Source: Isoetes taiwanensis
Taxonomy: Eukaryota > Streptophyta > Lycopodiopsida > Isoetales > Isoetaceae
Reading direction: 5' to 3'
NCBI GenBank assembly: GCA_021234155.1
Contig: JAJEKV010000003.1
Location: 27,385,166-27,449,165 of the forward strand
Length of the DNA: 64,000 nt
Positions 1-11,264 of the stretch are shown here, in pieces (positions within the stretch are counted from its first letter, which is position 1; each line of letters begins with the position of its first letter). The notes beneath the pieces are model-generated. The model had not been told where the DNA came from. It was given only the letters and a program-made list of their open reading frames with translations, and did no database searches. A program made the translations under genes and the position numbers.

Positions 1-1200
1 AGGTCGGCAAAGCGAGGTCGTTGAAGTGGTCGGCAAGTAGAGGCCGTTGAAAAGGCAGCAAAGTAGGTCGGCAAGCAAGCAAGCAAGTTTCGGGTAATTT
101 TCTTTGGGTTCATATTTGCTCTTCAAATATTCTCGATCTATCTGCTTGAACATCTGCTTGAAGTATGGCATCCAAGCATGTTGGTGGCATTTAAGCATTT
201 AAGCATTCGGCCTGCCATAGCCAAAGCTTCTAAACAAGCGCCCGGTTCTTCGCTTTCTACCTCTATTCGGGCTATTCTACCTCTATTCCGAGGAGCCGCT
301 TCTGATTTGAGGGCAGCTCTTGAGCTTTGAAAGGTAAATCTCCCCTTCTTTCATTTTGTTGGCCGTTTCAGAGAAAACGGACATATTGCTGGCCGTTTCG
401 ATAGGAATTTTTTAGCTGGAATGATTAGGGTCGAAATGGTTTTTTAGAGTGGTTGTGGTCGAAATGGTTCAATCAAAAAAAAATCTCCCCTTCTTTCATT
501 TCTTTGGCCGATTTTGTATAGAGGCATGTTCACATCTTTGCTCTCCCAACCTGTTGTCGCCATATTTGAATGAAAACCAAAACTAATCATTCATCTTCTT
601 CAACCTTTCTCTTCTGTTCTTCGCTTATTCTAGCCTAGATTTATATTTTTTCAAGGTATATTAGTATATCTTGACCGCACTCCAAGATCTGCGGGGTAAC
701 AATGCAATTGGGAGGCAAACCGCCAACCACACTTTTAAGCAACGTAACATTACCACTAGCACTCTGGAACTAACTCGCATTCTCGAGCCCATGACATCCG
801 GGTTGGCGTTGCCGGTCCGCCTGGGGAAAACCAAGGGTGAAAAGGAGCCATAAAGAATTGGACCCAGGGAAGTGGGCGCCCAAGCCGAGCAAAGCACGGT
901 AAATGTAGATTTGAAATACACCTAGCCAAAAGTATTTTGCATTACAACAAAGTTAGCACAAAATAGGAGTGTTCTTTCATTGCACAACTTCAATTCAAAT
1001 ATAATTAACTTTCGCCGTCAAACTCTGAAACATCATCATCCGGGCATTTGGAGGTAAAAAGCCGGAAACAAGGAATACTTGATTCGGATGCAACATACGC
1101 TCTGATTTCGGGATCCATCAACGGATGCTATGTGTCACAAATTGTTTAATTGCTTATTTTTTAGATATGTGCGGTCGAGGGGAGTCGAAAGTGCCTTACC

Positions 1201-1330
1201 CCAGAGTGACGAAGTCATCCGCTAGGGCATCAAATTCACGGTTGATTAGGTGTACTTTGCAGCCTCAATTATACATCCTTTTCGTCTTTGCTCCATTTCT
1301 CCCATGATTCCAAAATCGCAAATTAGGGTA
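1201..1330 (-). pseudogene. Captured ABC1/UbiB-type kinase exon in U0
   Basis: Read on the minus strand, the segment gives DFGIMGEMEQ, then IIEAA, then (after a one-base break) HLINREFDALADDFVTLG, followed by a donor-like GTAAGG. The DFG motif followed by a helix with HL-NR-F and DF-TLG is typical of the ABC1K (UbiB-like, often plastid or mitochondrial) atypical kinase family. The upstream kinase motifs are not recognisable nearby, so only a fragment was captured. The break lies at a CTGCAG site that is intact in U2. Family assignment comes from remembered motifs, not a search. Confidence 0.55.
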
Positions 1331-1775
1331 ACGTGTCTATGCCCCCGCAATCCTTTGCCGCAATGATCTTGCTTGTCCAAATACTCATTATAGCGCTGGA
1401 GTGGATATTAATCATCGCATGCGAACAAAAATGGCCAAGTATTTTATGCGGTCCACATGAGTGCAAAGGCGGGCTATATTTCAACCTTAAACCTTCGATT
1501 TTCTAAACCTACTTATCTCGCAAATCTTTATTTCGTAAGTGTATTCTATAAACAATTTATCTTATAGATGCTATTTTCTTACTTGAGATTCATTCTTCTT
1601 TTTGAGTCCGGATTTGGTTATGGTGGACTATAAGTTAGTGCCTCCCTTAAATCTATTTGTAACAAATGATGGGAAGGAGCTTCAATTGTGTGATTCATAA
1701 GTATTGGCTGTTGTGGTGATCATGCAGAAACATTGATGCCCATTGGATTGGGAAAATGAAGCCACACAAATACTT

Positions 1776-2454
1776 CTACCATTGATCAATTAGTGACGAT
1801 TTATACCTGATTTCTGAACTTTCAGACCATGATCGCAATGCATATATTGTATTTGTTGTGTTCAGGGTAACAGACAACAGGGATTCTTTTAATAATCGAT
1901 GACTCATGTTATCATAACAAGCCACAAGCACGATATGCCCACACTTACTATTTGCTTCAAGATTTGTATTTGCTTGAACCAAAACAGTTGGGCCATGACT
2001 CAGGTCGTGCTCTTTCTTTCTGATGTTTTCTTCTCCTCTTAATAGAGCTTTTATATTCCATGGTTTCTTAATTTGTCTGGACAAATGTGGAGCTCTGCAG
2101 CAGAAATAACGAATTTAAATGGTTTTGGTGAATGGCTTGCATATGCAGCTTCCTGTCATTGTTATTCAAGCAGTGCTTAGGCAACGTGAACAAAGACACC
2201 CTTAATATCTTTGTTTTCAAGGTTTAATAAGCATATGAGCAGAGAGGTAGTTGCTTCCTAATACTTGAGCTCCATGAGGATTTTGGAAGCGACTCAATCA
2301 ACAATGCTAGAAGTCCTTTTGAAGGTATGCATTCTAGAAATTTAAGTAACAAATGTGCTTCAAGATCAGGTAGCCTTTGACCAAATAAACGTGTGCCCTT
2401 TTGATCTTTTCCTTTGCTTGCCGGTATGCATGAGCGTCGTGGAGATGGTTTCAT
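1776..2454 (-). pseudogene. Unidentified captured coding pieces, minus strand, U0
   Basis: Two open stretches lie here: 2224-2454 (76 codons, containing LFGQRLPDLEAHLLLKFLE) and 1776-2084 (102 codons, containing KKPWNIKALLRGEENIRKK). Both recur in the other units: 6137-6367 in U1, 9570-9878 in U2, and a broken version in U1 at about 5700-6000. They have the same orientation as the ABC1-like exon and may come from the same donor locus. I do not recognise the protein. They could also be chance open frames in a duplicated sequence. Confidence 0.3.
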
Positions 2455-2950
2455 TTAGCTTGCTTTGGTAGTTGAAGTCATTGCAATGCTTCTTTGATCA
2501 GTTGCACATCATCTACCGTTCTAAGTCTGCAACTCGATTTGCTCTCCAGTGCTTCCCATACTTCTAACCTCAGTCATAGTAAAAAATCTTGAATTAGTTT
2601 TATTTTGCAGTTTGTCTACAAAATTTTCTAATTTCTACTTTGCTTTACTGTTTAGTTTATTAGTGTAGTGATGCAACCGTGTCCCCATGGCTATTGCTTT
2701 CTCATATCATCAATGTGTTGCAGGTTTTGTACAATCTCTAGACCTCACATTACATGTTGAGAGATGAGTTTGCAGACTACAACATGTACTAATGATTAAA
2801 CTTGAAGAAGTAATGATGGCGATGGTTTGTTTTATTTGAAATGATGGCAGCATGCTAATTAGCAGCAGTAGTTCAGGAAGGCAATGGTAAAGATCATCAT
2901 TTTCATTTCTTTGCTACTCCATTTTATGACCACCTTGATGTAGGGTTCCA

Positions 2951-3187
2951 ATGGAACACGATAGACATAATGAGCCTTTGGGATTTGAAAATCCTAGATT
3001 TGGAGCATTAGTCCATGTTTGTGATAGAGATTATACGTCAGATTTAGTGGCTGTTGCGATATTGCTTTCCACGTTCAGTAAAAAATCATTTATTATATCA
3101 CCTCTAATGTTTTATGTTTACTATGCAACAGAAATACAAAAGCAAATCATGACCCTTGCAAGCATCAACCCGTGGTGTTGTGAGTAG
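2951..3187 (+). pseudogene. 78-codon frame of unknown origin, U0 (repeated in U1)
   Basis: The frame starts MEHDRHNEPLGFENP and runs into the internal bypassed Helitron end. It is nearly identical at 6863-7099 in U1 but broken in U2 by indels near 10830-10855. It has no recognisable domain. The C-terminal part is encoded by Helitron subterminal sequence, so any original protein has been cut there. Confidence 0.25.
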
Positions 3188-3229
3188 TTGCACATATGGA
3201 CGCTAAAGGCCAAGTAAAAGCACAAGCCA

Positions 3230-3268
3230 AAACATTAGCGTGGCAACGCCTAACACACATTTACTATT
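3230..3268 (+). other. Internal bypassed Helitron 3' end in U0
   Basis: AACATTAGCGTGGCAACGCC then TAACACACATTTACTATTGG resembles the true terminus, but CTAG has become CTAT and the hairpin is weak. It lies about 200 bases before the real end. The preceding bases (ATATGGACG, AAAGGCCAA, AAAAGCACA) also repeat before the real end. U1 and U2 have the same structure. Confidence 0.6.
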
Positions 3269-3430
3269 GGGTAATGTAGTAAACTCAATACATGGATGAA
3301 CTGTCATTAGAGAATTTTAATAGAAAAAATACTTACAAAAGCAAATAATGTCCATTTTTGCGAATATCAACGTGCGTTATTGTCGAGGTTGCACATATGG
3401 ACGTTAAAGGCCAATGAAAAGCACATCGTG

Positions 3431-3467
3431 GGACATTAGCCGACAGAACGCCGCACACCGTTACTAG
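3431..3467 (+). other. Helitron 3' terminus of U0 (degraded hairpin + CTAG)
   Basis: GGACATTAGCC, a damaged hairpin and then ACACCGTTACTAG correspond base for base to the intact termini at 11264 and 16238. Extra and missing bases break the 7-bp stem. The CTAG is kept, and TCTACTTACTT follows. Confidence 0.75.
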
Positions 3468-5110
3468 TCTACTTACTTAAAAAGTTTTTGGGGATTCTGG
3501 CTCACGCCGGAGTGACGCCGGAAAAAGCGTCAATTTCCGGCGAAAGCGTGACTTTTGGGGTATTTTTTTTTCTTTCCCGGCAGTTTTTGGCAAATTTCCC
3601 TCTCCTATCCGTTCCTCTTTCTTAGCCTCCCACTCGTGAAGCGGTGGTTTTAGATTCGGGCTAAGCTAATCTGGAAGGGCCATCGGTGTTGTGGGGAGAT
3701 AGCGGATTCATTCATTCCGCCATTCCTTCAAATGGTTTTCAAGCATCCAAAACCCCTCGTGGAGCGGATTACGGCGCCCGCCTAAGTGGAGCGGATTCTC
3801 GTGCAAGCGACATTTTTTTTCTAAGCGCCAATCGGTAAAAGCGGCATTTCCTCTGAGTGCAGCATTTCTTCTTGAGGGCATTTCATTTTAAGAAATACCT
3901 TTTTGCAATCAGAGGTCGGCAAGCGGGAGGTCGTTGAAGTGGTCGGCAAGTAGAGGCCGTTGAAAAGGCAGCAAGCAGAGGTCGGCAAGCAAGCAAGCAA
4001 GTTTCGGGTAATTTTCTTTGGGTTCATATTTGCTCTTCAAATATTCTGATCTATCTGCTTGAACATCTGCTTGAAGTATGGCATCCAAGCATGTTCGGTG
4101 GCATTTAAGCATTTAAGCATTCGACTGCCATAGCCAAAGCTTCGGAAACAAGCGCCCGGTTCGCTTTCTACCTCTATTCCGGGCTATTCTACCTCTATTC
4201 AGGGGAGCCGCTTCAGATTTGAGGGCAGCTCTTGAGCTTTGAAAGGTAAATCTCCCCTTCTTTCATTTTCTTTGGCCGTTTACGTAGAAAAGACATATTA
4301 TACCGGGCCGTTTCGATAGGAATTTTTAGCTGGAATGATTAGGGTCGAAATGGTTTTTAGAGTGGTTGTGGTCGAAATGGTTCAATCTCGCAAAAAAAAA
4401 ATCTCCCCTTCTTTCATTTTTTTGGCCGATTTTGTATAGAGGCATGTTCACATCTTTGCTCTCCCCAACTGTTGTCGCCATATTTGAATGAAAACCAAAA
4501 CTAATCATTCATCTTCTTCAACCTTTCTCTTCCGTTCTTACGCTTATTCTAGCCTAGATTATATATTTTTCATTATATTAAGTATACTTTGACCGCACCC
4601 AAGATCTGCAGGGGTAACAATGCAATTGGGAGGCAAGCGCCAACCACACTTTTAAGCAACGTAACATTACCACTAGCACTCTGGAACTAACACGCATTAC
4701 GAGCCCATGACATCCGGGTTGGCGTTGACGGTCCGCGGGGAAAACCAAAGGGTGAAAAGGAGCCATAAAGAATTGGACCGAGGGAAGTGGGCCCAAGCGA
4801 GCAAAGCCTGTTAAATGTAGATTTGAAATACACCTAGCCAAAAGTATTTTGCATTACAAACAAAGTTAGCACAAAATAGGAGTGTTCTTCTGCATTGTAC
4901 AACTTCGAATTCAAATATAATTAACCCGTCGAGGCTCTGTAAAACATCATCATCCGGGAACATTTGGAGGTAAAAATTTGGAAACAAGGAATCTTTGATT
5001 CGGATGCAACATACTGATTTCAGGATCCATCAACGGATGCTATGTGTCACAAATTGTTTAATTGCTTATTTTTAGATATGTGTGCGGTCGGAGTCGAAAG
5101 TGCCTTACCC

Positions 5111-5231
5111 CAGAGTGACGAAGTCATCCGCTAGGGCATCAAATTCCGCGGTTGATTAGGTGTCTGCAGCCTCAATTATACATCCTTTTCGTCTTGCTCC
5201 ATTTCTCCCATGATTCCAAAATCGCAAATTA
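5111..5231 (-). pseudogene. Captured ABC1/UbiB-type kinase exon in U1
   Basis: This is the U1 copy of the exon described at 1201-1330. The minus strand again shows the DFG region and the VHLINR-type helix. The frame is broken at slightly different places than in U0 and U2, at former CAG or CTG triplets. Confidence 0.5.
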
Positions 5232-6862
5232 GGGTAACGTGTCTATGCCCCGCAATCCTTTGCCGCAATGATCTTTCTTTGTCCAAATACTCATTATAGC
5301 TATTTGGAGTGGATATTAATCATCGCATGCGAACAAAAAATGGCCAAGTATTTTATGCAGTCCACATGAGTGCAAAGGCAGGCTATATTTCAACCTTAAA
5401 CCTTCTGATTTCTCTAAACCTACTTATCTGCAAATCTTTATTCTGTAAGTGTATTCTATAAACAATTTATCTTATAGATGCTATTTTCTTACTTGAGATT
5501 CATTCTTCTTTTTTGAGTCCGATTTGGTTATGGTGGACTATAAGTTAGTGCCTCCCTTAAATCTAGCTGTAACAAATGATGGGAAGGAGCTTCAATTGTG
5601 TGATTCATAAGTATTGCCTGTTGTGGTGATCATGCAGAAACATTGATGCCCATTGGATTGGGAAAATGAAGCCACACAAATACTTCTACCATTGATCAAT
5701 TAGTGACGATTTATACCTGATTTCTGAACTTTCAGACCATGATGCATAATGCATATATTGTATTTGTTGTGTTCGTGGTAATGCATAAGCGTGGATTCTT
5801 TTAATAATCGATGACTCATGTTATCATAACAAGCCCACAAGCACGATATGCCCACACTTACTATTTGCTTCAAGATTTGTATTTGCTTGAACCAAAACAG
5901 TTGGGCCATGACTCAGGTCGTGCTCTTTCTTTCTGATGTTTTCTTCTCCTCTTAATAGAGCTTTTATATTCCATGGTTTCTTAATTTGTGCGGACAAATG
6001 TGGAGCTCGCGGCCAGAAATAACTTAATTTAAATGGTTTTGGTGAATGGCTTGCATATGCGACTTCTGTCATTGTTATTCAAGCAGTGCTTAGGCAACGT
6101 GAACAAAGACACCCTTAATATCTTTGTTTTCAAGGTTTAATAAGCATATGAGCAGAGAGGTAGTTGCTTCCTAATACTTGAGCTCCATGAGGATTTTGGA
6201 AGCAGCTCAATCAGCAATGCTAGAAGTCCTTTTGAAGGTATGCATTCTAGAAATTTAAGTAACAAATGTGCTTCAAGATCAGGTAGCCTTTGACCAAATA
6301 AACGTGTGCCCTTTTGATCTTTTCCTTTGCTTGCCGGTATGCATGAGCGTCGTGGAGATGGTTTCATTTAGCTTGCTTTGGTAGTTGAAGTCATTGCAAT
6401 GCTTCTTTGATCAGTTGCACATCATCTACCGTTCTAAGTCTGCAACTCGATTTGCTCTCCAGTGCTTCCCATACTTCTAACCTCAGTCATAGTAAAAAAT
6501 CTTGAATTAGTTTTATTTTGCAGTTTGTCTACAAAATTTTCTAATTTCTACTTTGCTTTACTGTTTAGTTTATTAGTGTAGTGATGCAACCGTGTCCCCA
6601 TGGCTATTGCTTTCTCATATCATCAATGTGTTGCAGGTTTTGTACAATCTCTAGACCTCACATTACATGTTGAGAGATGAGTTTGCAGACTACAACATGT
6701 ACTAATGATTAAACTTGAAGAAGTAATGATGGCGATGGTTTGTTTTATTTGAAATGATGGCAGCATGCTAATTAGCAGCAGTAGTTCAGGAAGGCAATGG
6801 TAAAGATCATCATTTTCATTTGCTGCTACTCCATTTTATGACCACCTTGATGTAGGGTTCCA

Positions 6863-7099
6863 ATGGAACACGATAGACATAATGAGCCTTTGGGATTTGA
6901 AAATCCTAGATTTGGAGCATTAGTCCATGTTTGTGATAGAGATTATACGTCAGATTTAGTGGCTGTTGCGATATTGCTTTCCACGTTCAGTAAAAAATCA
7001 TTTATTATATCACCTCTAATGTTTTATGTTTACTATGCAATGAAATACAAAAAGCAAATCATGACCCTTGCAAGCATCAACCCGTGGTGTTGTGAGTAG
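6863..7099 (+). pseudogene. 78-codon frame of unknown origin, U1 copy
   Basis: This is the U1 copy of the 2951-3187 frame, with the first 59 residues unchanged. One base shift (TGAAATACAAAA for AGAAATACAAAA) alters only a few residues near the end. The function is unknown. Confidence 0.25.
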
Positions 7100-7138
7100 T
7101 TGCACATATGGACGCTAAAGGCCAAGTAAAAGCACAAG

Positions 7139-7178
7139 CCAAAACATTAGCGTGGCAACGCCTAACACACATTTACTA
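7139..7178 (+). other. Internal bypassed Helitron 3' end in U1
   Basis: This copy of the decayed terminus is identical to the one at 3230-3268, with ATTTACTATTGGG where the working end has CTAG. It lies about 200 bases before the U1 terminus. Confidence 0.6.
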
Positions 7179-7340
7179 TTGGGTAATGTAGTAAACTCAA
7201 TACATGGATGAACTGTCATTAGAGAATTTTAATAGAAAAAATACTTACAAAAGCAAATAATGTCCATTTTTGCGAATATCAACGTGCGTTATTGTCGAGG
7301 TTGCACATATGGACGTTAAAGGCCAATGAAAAGCACATGC

Positions 7341-7377
7341 GTAGGACATTAGCCCGCAACGCCGCACACGTTACTAG
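7341..7377 (+). other. Helitron 3' terminus of U1 (shortened hairpin + CTAG)
   Basis: AGCCCGCAACGCCGCACACG followed by TTACTAG is the family 3' end with one G missing on each side of the stem. The junction with U2 is CTAG followed by TCTACTTACTT. Confidence 0.8.
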
Positions 7378-8997
7378 TCTACTTACTTAAAAGTTTTTGG
7401 GGATTACGGCTCACGAGTGGGAGTGACCGGAAAAAGCGTCAATTCCGTGAAAGCGTGACTTTTGGGGTATTTTTTTTCTTTCCGGCAGTTTTTTTGGCAA
7501 ATTTCCCCTCTCCTATCCGTTCCTCTTTCTTAGCCTCCACTCCTGTAACGGTGGTTTAGATTCGGGCTAAGCTAATCTAACGGGGCAGATAGCCGGATTC
7601 ATTCATTCCGCCATTCCTTCAAATGGTTTTCAAGCATCCAAAAACCCTACTGTGGAGCGGATTCTGGCGCCCAGCTAAGTGGAGCGGATTCTGGTGCAAG
7701 CAGCATTTTTTTCTAAGCGCAATCGGTAAAGCGGCATTTCCTCCTGAGTGCAGCATTTCTTCTTGAGGGCATTTCATTTTAAGAAATACCTTTTTTGCAA
7801 TCAGAGGTCGGCAAGCAGAGGTCGTTGAAGTGGTCGGCAAGTAGAGGCCGTTGAAAAGGAAGGCAAGCAGAGGTCGGCAAGCAAGCAAGCAAGTTTCGGG
7901 TAATTTTCTTTGGGTTCATATTTGCTCTTCAAATATTCTGATCTATCTGCTTGAACATCTGCTTGAAGTATGGCATCCAAGCATGTTCGGTGGCATTTAA
8001 GCATTTAAGCATTCGGCCTGCCATAGCCAAAGCTCGGAAACAAGCGCCAGTTTGCTGCTTTCTACCTCTATTCCAGGCTATTCTACCTCTATTCCAGGGA
8101 GCCGCTTCCAGATTTGAGGGCAGCTCTTGAGCTTTGAAAGGTAAATCTCCCCTTCTTTCATTTTGCTGGCCGTTTCTGTAGAAACAGACATATTGCTGGC
8201 CGTTTCTGATAGGAATTTTTAGCTGGAATGATTAGGGTCGAAATGGTTTTTTAGAGTGGTTGTGGTCGAAATGGTTCAATCTGCCAAAAAAAATCTCCCC
8301 TTCTTTCATTTTGCTGGCCGATTTTGTATAGAGGCATGTTCACATGCTGCTCTCCCAACTGTTGTCGCCATATTTCGAATGAAAACCAAAACTAATCATT
8401 CATCTTCTTCAACCTTTCTCTTCCTGTTCTTCTGCTTATTCTAGCCTAGATTATATATTTTTTCAGTATATTAAGTATACTGCACTGCACCCAAGATCTG
8501 CAGGGTAACAATGCAATTGGGAGGCAAACTGCCAACCACACTTTTAAGCAACGTAACATTACCACTAGCACTCTGGAACTAACCTGCATTCTGAGCCCAT
8601 GACATCCAGGTTGACGTTGACGGTCACAGGAAAACCAAGGGTGAAAAGGAGCCATAAAGAATTGGACCCAGGGAAGTGGACGCCCAAGCCAGAGCAAAGC
8701 CTGTTAAATGTAGATTTGAAATACACCTAGCCAAAAGTATTTTGCATTACAGCAAAGTTAGCACAAAATAGGAGTGTTCTTCTGCTGTACAACTTCTGAA
8801 TTCAAATATAATTAACCTGTCAGGGCTACAGAAACATCAGTCATCTGGGCTGTTGGAGGTAAAAAGCTGGAAACAAGGAATACTGATTCAGATGCAACAT
8901 ACAGATTTCAGGATCCATCAACGGATGCTATGTGTCACAAATTGTTTAATTGCTTATTTTTTAGATATGTGCAGTCAGGGAGTCGAAAGTGCCTTAC

Positions 8998-9122
8998 CCC
9001 AGAGTGACGAAGTCATCTGCTAGGGCATCAAATTCACGGTTGATTAGGTGTACTGCAGCCTCAATTATACATCCTTTCTGTCTTGCTCCATTTCTCCCAT
9101 GATTCCAAAATCTGCAAATTAG
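8998..9122 (-). pseudogene. Captured ABC1/UbiB-type kinase exon in U2
   Basis: The U2 copy reads through IIEAAVHLINREFDALADD and FVTLG without a break and ends at a GTAAGG donor, but its DFG half is in another frame. The three copies together suggest the exon was open when first captured. The exon is antisense to the Helitron, which is common for captured genes. Confidence 0.55.
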
Positions 9123-11027
9123 GGTAACGTGTCTATGCCCTGCAATCCTTTGCCGCAATGATGCTGCTGTCCAAATACTCATTATAGCGCTGGAGTGGAT
9201 ATTAATCATCGCATGCGAACAAAAAATGGCCAAGTATTTTATGCAGTCCACATGAGTGCAAAGGCAGGCTATATTTCAACCTTAAACCTTCTGATTTCTC
9301 TAAACCTACTTATCTGCAAATCTTTATTCTGTAAGTGTATTCTATAAACAATTTATCTTATAGATGCTATTTTCTTACTTGAGATTCATTCTTCTTTTTG
9401 AGTCTGACTGGTTATGGTGGACTATAAGTTAGTGCCTCCCTTAAATCTAGCTGTAACAAATGATGGGAAGGAGCTTCAATTGTGTGATTCATAAGTATTG
9501 CCTGTTGTGGTGATCATGCAGAAACATTGATGCCCATTGGATTGGGAAAATGAAGCCACACAAATACTTCTACCATTGATCAATTAGTGACGATTTATAC
9601 CTGATTTCTGAACTTTCAGACCATGATCGCAATGCATATATTGTATTTGTTGTGTTCAGGGTAACAGACAACAGGGATTCTTTTAATAATCGATGACTCA
9701 TGTTATCATAACAAGCCACAAGCACGATATGCCCACACTTACTATTTGCTTCAAGATTTGTATTTGCTTGAACCAAAACAGTTGGGCCATGACTCAGGTC
9801 GTGCTCTTTCTTTCTGATGTTTTCTTCTCCTCTTAATAGAGCTTTTATATTCCATGGTTTCTTAATTTGTCTGGACAAATGTGGAGCTCTGCAGCAGAAA
9901 TAACGAATTTAAATGGTTTTGGTGAATGGCTTGCATATGCAGCTTCCTGTCATTGTTATTCAAGCAGTGCTTAGGCAACGTGAACAAAGACACCCTTAAT
10001 ATCTTTGTTTTCAAGGTTTAATAAGCATATGAGCGAGAGGTAGTTGCTTCCTAATACTTGAGCTCCATGAGGATTTTGGAAGCAGCTCAATCAAAGCAAT
10101 GCTAGAAGTCCTTTTGAAGGTATGCATTCTAGAAATTTAAGTAACAAATGTGCTTCAAGATCGGGTAGCCTTTGACCAAATAAAGCGTGTGCCCTTTTGA
10201 TCTTTTCCTTTGCTTGCCGGTATGCATGAGCGTCGTGGAGATGGTTTCATTTAGCTTGCTTTGGTAGTTGAAGTCATTGCAATGCTTCTTTGATCAGTTG
10301 CACATCATCTACCGTTCTAAGTCTGCAACTCGATTTGCTCTCCAGTGCTTCCCATACTTCTAACCTCAGTCATAGTAAAAAATCTTGAATTAGTTTTATT
10401 TTGCAGTTTGTCTACAAAATTTTCTAATTTCTACTTTGCTTTACTGTTTAGTTTATTAGTGTAGTGATGCAACCGTGTCCCCATGGCTATTGCTTTCTCA
10501 TATCATCAATGTGTTGCAGGTTTTGTACAATCTCTAGACCTCACATTACATGTTGAGAGATGAGTTTGCAGACTACAACATGTACTAATGATTAAACTTG
10601 AAGAAGTAATGATGGCGATGGTTTGTTTTATTTGAAATGATGGCAGCATGCTAATTAGCAGCAGTAGTTCAGGAAGGCAATGGTAAAGATCATCATTTTC
10701 ATTTGCTGCTACTCCATTTTATGACCACCTTGATGTAGGGTTCCAATGGAACACGATAGACATAATGAGCCTTTGGGATTTGAAAATCCTAGATTTGGAG
10801 CATTAGTCCATGTTTGTGATAGAGATTATCGTCGGCCGATTTAGTGGTTCGCGATATTGCTTTCCACGTTCAGTAAAAAATCATTTATTATATCACCTCT
10901 AATGTTTTATGTTTACTATGCAACAGAAATACAAAAGCAAATCATGACCCTTGCAAGCATCAACCCGTGGTGTTGTGAGTAGTTGCACATATGGACGCTA
11001 AAGGCCAAGTAAAAGCACAAGCCAAAA

Positions 11028-11066
11028 CATTAGCGTGGCAACGCCTAACACACATTTACTATTGGG
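11028..11066 (+). other. Internal bypassed Helitron 3' end in U2
   Basis: This is the same decayed terminus as in U0 and U1, about 200 bases before the perfect hairpin of U2. Its presence in all three copies shows that it predates their tandem arrangement. Confidence 0.6.
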
Positions 11067-11230
11067 TAATGTAGTAAACTCAATACATGGATGAACTGTC
11101 ATTAGAGAATTTTAATAGAAAAAATACTTACAAAAGCAAATAATGTCCATTTTTGCGAATATCAACGTGCGTTATTGTCGAGGTTGCACATATGGACGTT
11201 AAAGGCCAATGAAAAGCACATGCGTAGGAC

Positions 11231-11264
11231 ATTAGCCCGGCAACGCCGGGCACACGTTTACTAG
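11231..11264 (+). other. Helitron 3' terminus of U2 (perfect hairpin + CTAG)
   Basis: GCCCGGCAACGCCGGGC (11235-11251) is a perfect 7-bp stem with an AAC loop. It lies 9 bases before CTAG (11261-11264). A short GC hairpin just upstream of CTRR is the defining Helitron 3' signal. Confidence 0.92.

Larger units (their letters stand above)
1..3467 (+). mobile_element. Non-autonomous Helitron unit U0 (5' end outside window)
   Basis: This is the 3' 3.47 kb of a 3.9 kb Helitron copy. It ends in a damaged form of the family hairpin followed by CTAG (3464-3467), and the next unit starts at the next base. It aligns along its whole length with 3911-7377 and 7804-11264. The body encodes no Rep or helicase and holds host-like pieces: an ABC1-kinase exon on the minus strand (about 1201-1330), open minus-strand stretches at 1776-2084 and 2224-2454, and a 78-codon plus-strand frame at 2951-3187. 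Its last 170 bases match those of autonomous unit U4, so U4-type Rep could have mobilised it. That last point is inference. Confidence 0.8.
3468..7377 (+). mobile_element. Non-autonomous Helitron unit U1, complete (3.9 kb)
   Basis: The unit begins TCTACTTACTTAAA directly after the CTAG of U0 and ends at CTAG 7374-7377. The TC start, the subterminal GC hairpin and the CTAG end are classic Helitron features. The first 300 bases (a stretch rich in CCGG, then a pyrimidine-rich run) are shared with U2 and partly with U4. The stretch 6080-7377 is almost identical to 2170-3467 in U0. Differences from U2 cluster at CAG and CTG triplets. No transposase is encoded. Confidence 0.85.
7378..11264 (+). mobile_element. 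Non-autonomous Helitron unit U2, complete (3.9 kb)
   Basis: This is the third tandem copy, starting TCTACTTACTTAAA and ending at CTAG 11261-11264. Its 3' hairpin is perfect, unlike those of U0 and U1. Most CAG and CTG triplets are intact here where U0 and U1 show CG or other short changes. It carries the same host-like pieces as U0 and U1, including the ABC1-kinase exon near 8998-9122 and the 102-codon minus-strand frame at 9570-9878. It has local damage of its own near 10829-10855, which breaks the frame matching 2951-3187. Confidence 0.85.

Noticed and set aside
671-853. 60-codon plus-strand open frame and its minus-strand partner 661-921
   Set aside because: The frames do not persist with the same residues across U0, U1 and U2 and carry no domain; they look like chance frames in a duplicated sequence.
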